Below are positions 1-10,842 of a stretch of 64,000 bases of DNA, in pieces. A program made the translations under genes and the position numbers. Source of the DNA: Emergomyces orientalis (taxonomy: Eukaryota; Ascomycota; Eurotiomycetes; Onygenales; Ajellomycetaceae); contig MOWL01000002.1 of NCBI GenBank assembly GCA_002110485.1, positions 434,001 to 498,000 on the forward strand. The letters are read 5' to 3'. Numbering within the stretch: position 1 is the first letter of the stretch; each line of letters starts with the position of its first letter. The notes beneath the pieces are model-generated. The model worked only from the letters and a program-made list of their open reading frames with translations. It made no database searches and was not told the DNA's origin.

Positions 1-536
1 GGTAGAAAGGGAGGAAGGTTGCAAGTTTAGCGTTACACTAACTTGTGTTTCCATCGAAGAATGGGAGTTTCGGGTTAATTTTAAGCTTCTTTCGGGTGTC
101 TTCGAAGGATCTTTCGTGTCTGGTAAATTGAAAGAAATGGGAAACGCACGAAACAAACAAATAGTGGAAGAGTATTAGGGCAAACGTTGAATTTTTTTTT
201 TTCTCTCCACGCCCCCCCCTTTTTCTCTCTTTTATCTCTTTTATCTTTACTTTTTTCCCCCCTCCCTTCGCCACAGGCCCTTTTCCCCTTTCCGTGGAAG
301 TGAAGTGAGTTAGGCTGGTTCGGTGGTGTTTGGTATGGAGTGATCGTCGGTGTGAAGAATGGTGTGGGTACGGGCTTAAAGATTATTGGCCGCTCGTTGT
401 GATGAGCTTTTAGCACAAAGAAGAGATGAGCTCTCAGCTATTTAAGCTATTTATCAATCCTAACATCGTAACGATACCTTACCCTTTTTCACTATCGCTT
501 AATACGGATACAGATCACTCAAATACAAAGCCACAT
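1..536. other. Non-coding stretch downstream of the helicase gene
   Basis: No convincing gene is seen. Short open frames exist on both strands but have no recognisable motif or splice pattern. Positions about 188-262 are a strongly pyrimidine-rich tract (runs of T and C), which keeps a purine-coded Lys/Arg/Glu-rich frame open on the minus strand by composition alone. The stretch probably holds the 3' untranslated region of the minus-strand helicase gene that ends at 537. Confidence 0.5.
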
Positions 537-2694
537 CTACCAGCTAGCGCGAGCATCTTCAGGATTCCAGGCCCTGGCCGTTTCCGGCTCCGCAATAGGA
601 GCGGCTGGCGCGGCGCCCCATCCATCAATCGCAGTATCGCTTTCGCCGTTATGGTCGTCCTCATCATCCGTATCATCGTTGAAGCGCATGTCGTCTCCCT
701 CTGGTTTCTCAGACTCGAGGAAGTCAGGCACGGATTGTTTGCATTCCAGCAGAATCTTAACTAGGTCCGCGGCAATATCGCTGTTACGGTCATGGTTGTA
801 GAAAGATGTAGCCAGACCTTCGTTTCCGATACGAGCAGTGCGTCCTGAGAAATTTTAAACGTTATATTAGTGAAAAAAAGAAAAGAAATTAGAAAGTGTG
901 TTTTTATTTTTATTTTTATTTTTTGGTTGATGATATATTCATACCAATGCGATGGATATATTCCTCGATTCCTCCGTGGGTGGTGCTGGGCATGTCGAAG
1001 TTGATAACATGCATGACGTTTTTGATATCCAGCCCACGAGCAGAAACGCCGGTAGCAACCATGATGGGCGATTTGGCAGTTTTGAATGCACGCCTACGTA
1101 TCCCTCAATAAGTATTTCTGGGTCCTCTGGAGTTCTGCGAACATATGAACTTACAAGGCATCCTCACGCTCACGCTGGGTACGGTCCGAATGAATAGATG
1201 TGCTGGGGAGGCCCATGTTGTACAGGTAATCGTCGATCAGATCAGCCTGTGCCTTCGTATTGACGAAAACGAGGGTACGCGAGGGAGGCATGGAAATGAG
1301 AAGATCGTAGAGGGCCTGTTTTTTCAAATGGTCCTCCGCGTAGACGATGTTTTGGCTCACGTTCAGGTGGGCACTGCCAGCACGCCCGATGCGGATGCGG
1401 ACATGGTCCGCAGCAAGGAATTTGCGGGCAAGTTCACGACAACCTTTGTTGAAAGTTGCGGAGAACATCATATAGCGATGGTCTGCGTCTTCGTTGGTAT
1501 CTATACTTAGTGTCAGCAAGTTAATGCATTTCAATTTATCCTGGCATGGTAATATACGTACCTCCACCGGACATCAACTTGGTTAGCTCAGTTTCCCAAT
1601 CAAAGTGAAGCATTTCGTCCGCTTCGTCGATAATGGTGTACTTGACACGGTGAAGAGAAAGTATGTGTGGCTTCTCCATGAAGTCAAGAAGACGCCCCGG
1701 TGTCCCGATGAGCACGTCGCAACCCTTCTGGAGTTCGAGGCGTTGTTCGCGGGTTGGGCCGCCACCATAAACAACGCATGGACGCAACATAGAACGGTAG
1801 CATAGCCGGCGAGCCTCGTCAAAAATTTGAGTCGAAAGTTCACGAGTTGGGGCAACGATAAGGACCAGGGGTTCCGCACGAACACAGTCCAATGATTCGT
1901 TAAATCCATTGCCCAGGTCGGGACGTGGAGCGGCGAGCTTCTTTGCTTTCCCCATCAGCTTGGACAACACAGGGATCAGAAAAGCGGCAGTTTTTCCGGA
2001 ACCTTGCTGCGTTAGTAGATTGAATTTTTTCCGTTTTAACGAGGACTTACCGGTCTGAGCCACCGCAATAAGATCGTTCCCAGTCAAAACAGCCGGGATG
2101 GCGTACGCTTGAATTGGCGTGGGAACGTTATAGCCACATAGCTTAATGTTCTCACGCATAACGGGGTGCAACCCAGCATCATCGAACTACATGCTTTTTC
2201 AGACTCCATACAGCAAGGGAGTTGGAGGACGACTTACGTTCGTGGCGGGATCGGGCTGATGTGTAGTTTCAGCTGTCACTTTGATTTCACGGAGACTAGA
2301 ACCATTAGTATTGACTGTACATCATAACCTTGGGGTTCACCGAACTTACTTACCGATCGAACTTATTCCCCGCGCGGTTAAGGTACTCATTGTGAAACAA
2401 CATTTTCTCGAGCTCCTCGTTGCGCGGGCCCACATCTCCATACTCCTCCTTCCACTCGTATTTAGCGGCGTTGGAGGCCCACTCAGGGATATCAGTTAAG
2501 CCAGCATCGTCGCCAGGCTTGGGAGCAGCATTGTACGTATCATAGTCGTAGCGCTGAGGTTCTGCCCAACCCTTTTGACGAGCTAGAGCTGCAGCCTCCT
2601 CTTTCAAGTTGCTGGCAGAATCTGCAACCTGGACGATGGCTTGTTCCATCTCATGCACACCAAACTTTTCGTTTTCTTTACCACTCGCAGACAT
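537..2694 (-). CDS. DEAD-box ATP-dependent RNA helicase (Ded1/Vasa-like)
   Basis: ATP-driven RNA unwinding enzyme of the DEAD-box family. The gene has seven exons, in transcription order 2694-2354, 2295-2238, 2186-2051, 2002-1562, 1500-1155, 1093-945 and 844-537 (1779 nt, 592 aa). Introns are 48-100 nt. Visible motifs: Q motif with GYNVPTPIQ near residue 152; Walker A AQTGSGKT (about 176-183), split by an intron; PTRELSTQ; TPGRLLDF; DEAD (about 303-306); SAT (about 337-339); ATGVSARGLDI; HRIGRTAR (about 488-495), also split by an intron. The last 70 residues are acidic, with a D/E-rich run. The motif set and HRIGRTAR region resemble the Ded1/DDX3-Vasa subgroup, but the N-terminus lacks the long Gly/Arg/Ser tail usual for Ded1, so it may be a paralogue rather than Ded1 itself. 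Start at 2694 is the first ATG of the open N-terminal exon. Function in translation initiation or RNP remodelling is inferred from family only. Confidence 0.93.
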
Positions 2695-4505
2695 TTTGGA
2701 TTTATGCCTGGCCTCAAGATAGCGAGATCTCTCAAACTGTAAGGTCTAAGGGAAAAGTTAGCTTGGGGATGCACTGTGAAGCAATGGTATCTTTAACAGT
2801 CAGGAAGATATAGAGTAGGAGGGGTAAAAAGGGAGGGCAACAGCGATACAAACAACATCACAAACGACAGCCCAGTAAAGATATAAATGATAGTAGAACC
2901 AGTCACGAACAATAAAATGAACCGATTTTCAACTCAGCAACTCTTGTAGAGATGGTAAATAGAACCCACATTCGACGCTTATTAGCTCCAAATGCCACTA
3001 GGATCTAGAAAAATGCAAACTACAAGCCGAGAACCCAAATATAAAATAAAACCCCAAAATCAACGGGCAGCTAGATCGCAACCAACCCTGCAAGACACAT
3101 GTAATGCAAATTAAGCCCAACCCTTGCCCGTGGAAGGAGTTGAGGAGGGTGGTTGGATGAGGACATGGGATATCTACCGAACATTGCAAAAGCCAAAGAA
3201 AACAGGAATATACACTTACTAGATTTAAGATGACCACGTCAAGCAGAGCCGTAGAGATGAATTAACTGATGGTTGGAAAGGCAATGACAGTTAGATACGA
3301 CACAACCCGTCCAAGAATCTGAAGTGTGAAAGGCAGCGTCTTCGAGTTCCAAGCATGGAGGGAGGATCTAGATATCAGGGAGTGATCAAAGTGAAAAGGA
3401 CAAGATCAGGTCTTGTGAAGGGTGACAGAGTGAAAGGAGAAAGACACGTTGTCCTGTGTTGTGATGACAGATCTTTGTTTTTCTCTAGTTTCTCTGCTGC
3501 TGTTGCTAAGGGGGATGAAGAGATATTGAAGTTAGACTGTGATGATAGAAGAGAGAGCCTCATGGATATATGACTGCTTTCCCACTCTCATCATGGCAGA
3601 GGCTTCATAATATACCTATGCAGAGAAATCAGAAAGCAGGATGCAGAGTTGCTTTCTAGGACTGAAAAAGCACTTTTAACAAGGATGAGATATCTATCCT
3701 GTCCTGCTTTCTACAGGCTCCATATAGTAGAGTGAATCTCTTGAAAAAAACAGCGGGATACTCTGATGATTGTAGCAAAGGCTAATTCTAGCTACCTTGA
3801 ATACCACAGTCAACAGAAAAATGAAAACCACCTTCAAATACGGCAAACTCCCGCCGTATTCACAAATTCAAGAGGCATTTCATGCAGAATCCCGTAGGAA
3901 GAGAGAATGAAACACTGGATGGGTAGCCAACTCAATGAAGGACAATGAGCGGCACCCTAAAAAAAGGTTCATGGTATGCGTGTATAATTAATTATACAGT
4001 CGCTAGGACATAGTGTCAGTGGTATATCCAACGCTACAACCATTATGCAGCTAAACCCATTTATCTCGGCGGTTTTAAATGGCATGGAACTGGTAAAGAA
4101 TTGGGATAACTTTCAGGTTTCGCTGCTGTAGGGATCAAAAGGGCGGATAATCCATTCTCCGACCACCCTTCATTAAAAACGACGTCCACGCAACAGACCC
4201 TGGAATGCATAGATTATCACCGCTATTAAAAGCGGGGGGAATCATGAACTTACGAAAGACTAACCCTTTGCTTTTGTATTCAATATTTAGGTATCTCGAA
4301 TCTACCAAAGACTGCAGGATTTTTCTTAATCGCATATTGCTGCCAAAGAGAACGATACTGACCCCTAGTAACATTCAACCAAAACCCTCCCAAAGATTGA
4401 AGATGAAGGAAAATGGAGAAACGACACGAAAAAGGGAGGAAAAGAAGAAGAGAGAAGAAGATAGCAGAGGCTACTAACTACCAGGTCTCCCCAGCTTATT
4501 GAAAA
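2695..4505. other. Intergenic region (helicase promoter side, glyoxal oxidase 3' side)
   Basis: This 1.8 kb holds the promoter and 5' leader of the minus-strand helicase and the 3' flank of the minus-strand glyoxal oxidase. Open frames at 2998-3237, 3355-3573 and 4135-4477 are short, overlap each other on opposite strands and show no motif, so no gene is called. An A/G-rich stretch at about 4400-4470 explains the Lys/Glu-rich frame there. Confidence 0.5.
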
Positions 4506-7182
4506 CTAATGCTTAACTTCGACCATCACAAACTCCCCAATGCTGGGCACCCCATCGGCCACAATATAAATCACATAAGGCCCAGGCGGCGCAATATTGT
4601 TATCCGGCGGCATAGTAGCCAAAATTCTCTGCCTATGACGATCGAGCCGGTAGCCCTCGTGTTCCAGATATAGCATCCGATGGCCCATATGCAGAGAGTG
4701 TGTCACGAACCCACCATGGTAAAGCACCACACGCAGGTCCTTGGGCTCCCCATAGACCTTGAAATTCACCATGAACCGTCTGCTATCCGCGGGGAGGTGT
4801 TTAGCAGGAAGCTCAACATCGTATGGACGAAAGCTGGCTTTTCCATCTAGGAGGTAGTGAGGCGTGTATATCTCGACTCTGAACTCTGTCACGAATGCTT
4901 GCTCCTCAACCTCGGGATTTGGGACCAGGATCGGTTGTTCCACAGGGTTTGATCCCGCAATCATAACCGTACCATCTAGCAAGACAAGCGCGACAGAATG
5001 GTACATCCGTGCGATTTCCGTCCTTCCTCCGATACTCCATCGACGGCCCGCGGGAGCTTCTGGGTCGTAAATCCATGCATCCAAGGACGGGTCTTTTGCG
5101 ATTCCAAACCCTTGCGCACCACGGTTGCAACCATTAAGCCAAAGTAACTTTCCGTCTGGGAGCATCATTCCTTCTACCATAACTCGCCCGGCGGGCATCA
5201 GCTCCAGCTCCCATTTGGGATCCTGCGATAACGGCTTAATACGTCCACAACTTGGGTCGGTCGGACTGGCTATCCCCACAAATGCCCCTCCACCACATAT
5301 TATTACTTCATCATCCCATCCATTGGCGGCACTCAGAGGCAGAAGGACACTCCCTCCAGTGTTCGGATAGGTACGGTAATCACCAGGCAAATCTGGCAGC
5401 TTTTTAACAGTCCTCCGAGCATACGCATCGAAAATTTCGGCTGACCGCGCAACAAACACGAAAACGGTGCCGTTCTTCAAAAGATGGAGGAATGGGTACA
5501 TAAAGTAAGGTTGATTTTCTTCGAGGATTGGAAATAAAACGCTCTGACCATGGGAAATCCCATTTCTATCAAGAAGCTCGTATGTCGGGTTGTTATTTGC
5601 TATCACGGAAGGATTAAGCCCATTGAGGCTACCGGAAACAACGAACACCGATCCATCCCGAAGAATTTGAGCACTTGCATACCATCTGTTCGACGAAAGC
5701 TTGTTACCAGGCTCATCCCATGGCTTGCCATCCCAATCATTACTGTCCAAAGGCCGCGTTAGGTATCGAAGCGCTTGGAATCCGTCGCCAACTGTAGGAT
5801 CCATTGCCAACGGGGCATTTCCGCCGATGTTAATCAGGCGCCCATCTTCTAAAAACACTCCACCAGAGCAAAAAGCATTTGTCTATTAATATGACGTTAG
5901 CCCTGACAAGATTTAGACAACGGATGCCTGACCTGATCTAACCTTATAACTTAGCGGCACTACTGTATTGGTCACTGGGTCATACTCAGACGAATACGCA
6001 TACTGGCCGTTGTCTAGGACCAACTGGGTATAATTTTCGACTTTGTCTACAAATACTACCCGGCCGTTGGCCAGAAGAGCGGCAGACATTGCAGGAACCC
6101 CAGATTGGCCAACAATTTCAAAATTTCCGTGTATCGTACCGGGCTGATAGGTATTGGGACTAAGAATCTCGAAAAGGTTGTCTTGCTCACAGGCCCCTGA
6201 CTGACAGCCAGGGCCACAATGAGATGAGGTGCTCCCACAAAACTTAAAAGAGTGTCAGCCTGAATTGCATTCACAAACAGCCCGCCCAAGGAGAACACCT
6301 ACCCCGTACGCGGAGCAGCACGGTCCTCCAGGCCAGTCGCCGCAAATGGTATTGCCGTTGTCTGGACCGCAAAGACCATCAACGGTTTCCTTAAATTCAA
6401 CCTTCGGTTTTTCTTCTTCCTGGCTTTGTCTTAGTTTCTTATCATAAACTTTGCTGGTCCATAGTTTTGATGGCTTAATGTCGTTGGGAGTCTCAGGGGA
6501 TACGTGGCTATTTGTGCCATCTATCGCATTTTCACGTAAACATTCCATGTTCCTAGGGCCATCACATTTGTCAGTTTATTTGAACTCAAAACCGCGTTGA
6601 GAGCCAACTTATGATATATTCCCGCTCTTCATGCATTCTTTGTCAAAAAGTATGCCCTGCTTAACGTGGGGACCCGAACAACCCCTACTTCTCTGGCAGG
6701 CCGTCGCAGGAGCCTCTTATTCAGGAGCATGGGATAAGGTGACGTACTGGGATTGACCCGGAACATATGTAGGCTCCAGGGATCGATTATCGTCGGCATC
6801 AGCATCGCCACCCTGGGCCTTACAACAGATACCATCCCCGCCCTTCTGTGCCAACACGGGATCGAGCGTTGGTGTCAACGTTTCAGGTTCAGTCTCATGT
6901 GTTGGCGAAGGTGATTGTTGAGCTTCTGATATTGGGGAACCATCCGAGGCATGTCGATTATCATCCTCGCATCTGAGATAGGGAAATCAGCAACTAAGTG
7001 ATAAGAGACGAGCAACTGGCACCGGAGGATCGTCAAACTCACATCCCACGGCGTGAGCAATGCTGGCCACGAAAACAACCCTGAAACGCTGGTAGAATCG
7101 GGTCACAAGTGAGAGGGGGATGCTCGAAGATGATGTTTGCGTGAACCGAGTAAACTAAAAACAGGAGTAAAAGAGGGTTCAT
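4506..7182 (-). CDS. Secreted glyoxal oxidase-like copper radical oxidase with chitin-binding (CBM18) domain
   Basis: Five exons, 7182-7043, 6972-6748, 6552-6303, 6242-5943 and 5882-4506 (2292 nt, 763 aa). The start at 7182 gives a clean signal peptide (MNPLLLLFLVYSVHA). Next come a Cys-rich stretch (about residues 25-50), a Ser/Thr/Asp/Glu-rich linker, and a CBM18 chitin-binding domain around residues 170-230 (CGPDNG, GGPCCSAYGFCG, HCGPGCQSGAC). The rest is a galactose/glyoxal oxidase kelch propeller plus a C-terminal DUF1929-type domain. The expected copper-radical centre is present: Cys about 310 (AFCSGG) with Tyr about 373 (NRWYASAQ) as the cross-linked pair, Tyr-His about 599-600 (RMYHSV) and His about 700 (VTHSLH). 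The family (CAZy AA5_1) oxidises aldehydes such as glyoxal to acids and makes H2O2 outside the cell. The 195-nt intron (6553-6747) is needed for the frame and has a CTGAC branch site. The linker exon is the least certain part. Confidence 0.9.
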
Positions 7183-8342
7183 CTTCGAAGGAGTGGAATA
7201 GAAACCCGGATAGTCCGATACTGATGCTTTTGAAGAGATATCGATAAGGATAAGTAAAGCAACCAGAAACCGCGTTCAGAGCATATATCGAGATCGAGCT
7301 ATGCAGTTCCATCGATAGACTGCGGGATCTTGGAAGGCATCTACGGCGGATATATCTCTTGTTTTGGGGGAATAAATGCTCAGTGTAGTTAAGGTGATAA
7401 CAAAGCGGATGACAGCACAGTGACTGTTGTATAGCGGAAACGATAAAATAAGCTCTGTTGTTGATACGCTGTATATGAATATGAATAGCCAAGTTTGATA
7501 CAACCAATTTAACAGTTTCTTTCTCACGAACTGCAAAATGCACATTATCAACGTCCTCGAACGGGTGCTTTTTTGCAGCCACTGTACAGCAGCAGCGACA
7601 TGGCGCCCTAGACAGCAGCCACGAGGAAGCAAATGTTTGCAACTGAAAAGAAGAGTAAGAGCAAGGCAGAGAATAAGGCAATATCAACATTGATATTCCC
7701 GGAGGTCAGCAGAGAGGGAATACACAAAGAGAAAGGTCTATAGTTAAAGCCTTGGTGCATGTATTAAAGTGTGTGTCAGTGTCAGACCAACATAGTACAC
7801 CAGTAAAAAAATAAACACCATCTGATGTATTTATTTTTTAAGAATAAGAACAGCAATAATAAACACAATTAAACATCATGTTAATATCAATATCTCCCTT
7901 CTTGCACTGTAATGCGTTGTTGGTCTAACTCCCCTTGGGCTTGTGCCCAGTGGCCCAATCGGGAGCCCAGGATGAGGAATGTCGCATGCAGGAGACCATC
8001 AGCAGCTGTTGACAGCCAAACCAACCCAAGACAATGTCAACATCTCCTCAATTCATGTTTTATATCACGCGATGCAATCTCCTATCCATTATCACCGACT
8101 GCCCCGGGACTTCGACGTCATCCTCGGCGCCCGTCCGTCCTCCACCTCGATTTCCTCGGCGCCATCCATGAACACCCGGCCAGAAGGAGATATACGCCGT
8201 AAGCGTGGGCACGGCGACCGCACGATCTTTCGCCAACAAAAGAATCTTCAACACCCAAAAAACCCCCCGCAAGTTTGTCGGAACTCTTTTATAATGACAA
8301 TCAAATGCGACTTATTACTCGTACGCCTGCTTTCGCACCGCC
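7183..8342. other. Divergent promoter region between glyoxal oxidase and pantothenate kinase
   Basis: This 1.16 kb separates two genes transcribed away from each other, so it must carry both promoters. An open minus-strand frame spans 7103-7690, but it overlaps the signal-peptide exon in another frame and has no family motif, so it is treated as chance. AT-rich sequence at about 7800-7910 is the likeliest core of the intergenic space. No defined transcription-factor site could be supported. Confidence 0.45.
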
Positions 8343-10100
8343 ATGCGTCCTACCACAAGATCCCTCACTGAGCCCAGCGCTGCGGCCCGGCTCAGGCATC
8401 GCAAGTCACACTCCGAAGATCGCGGTTTCGCTGAACGCATCGAGGAGGCGATTACAAACCCGGGGTCAGTGAAGATTAACGTCAAGGGTGCTTTCATTGT
8501 CGAGGAAAAGGAAGAATCGCCGTCCCCTACTAATGGCACACCAAAGGATGGTGTGCACTATGAACGCAAGGATATCCGGCTGCCTCATCACACTGGTGTC
8601 GTGAGCCATGTTGCCGTCGATGTATGTCTTTTTTTTTTTTTTTCCCCGTACTACTACTAACTTTATACTCGTTTGAAAATGAAAAATAAATAATGAAATA
8701 AAAATCACTCTTCCTACATAAATATCTTTCAAGTTCTTATTTAGGTCTGATACCAGAGCTAATTACCTCTCTTTCAGATCGGAGGCTCGCTAGCAAAGCT
8801 GGTTTATTTCTCTAAAGAGATCGGATCCTCAGACAACGGAGGCCGCTTGAATTTTATTAATTTCGAAACCGATCGGATTGATCTATGTATTGAGTTCATA
8901 AAAGAGTTGAAAGAACGCCATGAGCAAAACTATGCCACCACTCCTGGCGAACTGTGTGTCATGGCCACCGGCGGTGGCGCTTTCAAGTACTACGACCACA
9001 TGAAAGAAGCCCTGGGGATTAATGTGCTTCGGGAGGATGAGATGGAATGTCTTATTATTGGTACGGGCCCTTATACTTTTGTCCCCCCCCTCAATATGCA
9101 TTCAGGATTTGTTCAGTGTGGGCTCCCTCGTACCAATTATAATCTAACCTCCGCGCTTTCGTAGGACTGGACTGGTTCATAACCGAAATCCCAAATGAGG
9201 TATTCAGCTATAGCGAGACCCTTCCAACAGAGTTCTTAGAACCTCGACCGGATGTGTATCCCTACCTACTTGTAAATATCGGCTCTGGAGTGTCGATGGT
9301 CAAGGTTTCCGGACCAAGGCAGTTCCAGCGTGTGGGAGGAACTTCTCTGGGAGGCGGCACGTTTTGGGGCATAATGTCTTTACTGACTGGATCGCGGACT
9401 TTCGATGACATGCTGGCCATGGCTGATAAAGGCGACAACAGTGGCGTTGACATGCTCGTCGGAGATATCTACGGCACGGACTACGGCAAGATCGGGTTGA
9501 AAGCTACAACTATTGCTAGCACTTTCGGTAAGGTGTTTAAGATGAAGAGGCTGGCCGAGCGGGGTGCTGAGGATGGAGGGGATCCGTCACACAATGAAAG
9601 TGACTCGGATTCAGACCCGTCCCAATTCAGTCATGAGGATATGAGTCGAAGCTTGTTATACGCCATAAGGTATGTATTATCCACTTGCTTGACATCGGTC
9701 ACATATATACGTATATATATTTGCCCCTCAAAAAAACAACTCTACTGATTCGGAAATTTTTCTCACATTTAGTAATAACATCGGCCAAATCGCCTACCTC
9801 CAATCCGAAAAGCACAAAATAAAACACATTTACTTTGGCGGATCCTTTATCCGGGGCCACCGCCAGACGATGAACACGCTCTCCTACGCCATTAGATTTT
9901 GGTCGAACGGTGAGAAGCAGGCCTATTTCCTGCGACACGAAGGGTACCTTGGTGCTGTGGGCGCATTCCTCAAGAGGAAACCCGAGACTTGGGGACGTAG
10001 AAACAGTCTTGAAGACGCTGTTGCTTCTCGATATGCTGGCTGCAGAGAGGATCTACGTCGGTGTGCTGCTAATGGAGGACGGGCGTCTGGGGTGTCTTAA
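8343..10100 (+). CDS. Pantothenate kinase (type II, eukaryotic)
   Basis: Phosphorylates pantothenate with ATP, the first and usually rate-limiting step of coenzyme A synthesis (family of yeast Cab1, fly fumble and human PANK). Four exons, 8343-8621, 8778-9060, 9165-9669 and 9773-10100 (1395 nt, 464 aa). Frame and motifs are continuous across the joins: VAVDIGGSLAKLVYFS (ATP-binding strand of the ASKHA fold, split by intron 1), CVMATGGGAFKYYD, LLVNIGSGVSM, RVGGTSLGGGTFWG, DMLVGDIYG and IYFGGSFIRGH, then FLRHEGYLGAVGAFLKR near the C-terminus. An N-terminal extension of about 90 residues rich in Ser/Arg/Glu precedes the catalytic core, and an acidic Ser/Asp insert lies near residue 330. The start is the first in-frame ATG. 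The last 28 or so residues after the conserved end are not recognised. It faces the glyoxal oxidase gene divergently and precedes GPI2 on the same strand. Confidence 0.93.
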
Positions 10101-10842
10101 AACTGACTGCCACAAACCACTCTGACAGTGTATTCATTAGCATGCTTTGTCGGCTTGTCGTTTATTTGGTTCTGTATTACAGCTTGTGCAGGTGTTTTCT
10201 CTCCCCTGACTCTTGCTACTCACCGGCTGTGGCTGCTTGGGTACACGACTCCGCTCCTGGGACCAAGTTCTCCAGGCTGCGCCGCTTTAATAGACTCTTA
10301 TTGTTATGTTTGTGGACCACGCATTATACCTTACCCATCTTTTTGGTGTTCTGCATTGTCTTGAGGCTTTCTATCCTTTTTTGGGCGGCCACATATATAT
10401 ACATATACGATGTGCGTGTATAAACCTATTTCCGTAGATGTATCGACTAGTTTTGGACATGGACTGCATTAGCCTGTTAATTAGAGGTTTTTCTCTCAAT
10501 TGTTAGTATTGATATGTTAGCTTTCTGCACATACTCTCTATTGTCTTCGACCTTCGAATTCTTTGATCAATATATATTGGATGCCGCTTTTTCTGTGCCT
10601 TTTTCCTCCTCCTTGCCCTGGACAGAGGGCTTATCTCCACGTGATTGGTTGGACCCTGGTTACTAATATCTGATTAATCCCCTTTCTGCTCCATCATTCC
10701 ATCTCAAATTCCTCAAGAAAGGACAAGAACAGCGTCAACGCAGAACAATCCAGCTTGTCTCTAACCGTCGAGAGCCCCAATTCTACCTCGCGCTTGAAGC
10801 GACAGCATACCATGGCCCTACAATGATCACAACTGCTCTCAC
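10101..10842. other. Intergenic region between pantothenate kinase and GPI2
   Basis: This 742-bp gap carries the 3' flank of the kinase and the promoter and leader of GPI2. Short plus-strand frames at 10128-10423 overlap in two frames and lack motifs, so they are not called. The last 100 bp before the GPI2 start include a very short upstream open reading frame, listed separately. Confidence 0.45.
10812..10826 (+). promoter_or_regulatory. Four-codon upstream ORF in the GPI2 leader
   Basis: An ATG at 10812 opens a frame of four sense codons (Met-Ala-Leu-Gln) followed by TGA at 10824-10826. The main GPI2 ATG lies 16 nt further on at 10843. The upstream ATG sits in a good context (ccATGG). If it is inside the transcript, initiation there would need leaky scanning or re-initiation to reach GPI2. 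Whether the mRNA starts upstream of it cannot be seen. Confidence 0.4.

Noticed and set aside
7103..7690. 195-codon minus-strand frame upstream of the glyoxal oxidase
   Set aside because: It overlaps the signal-peptide exon in another frame, lacks motifs, and the frame starting at 7182 joins perfectly to the downstream exons.
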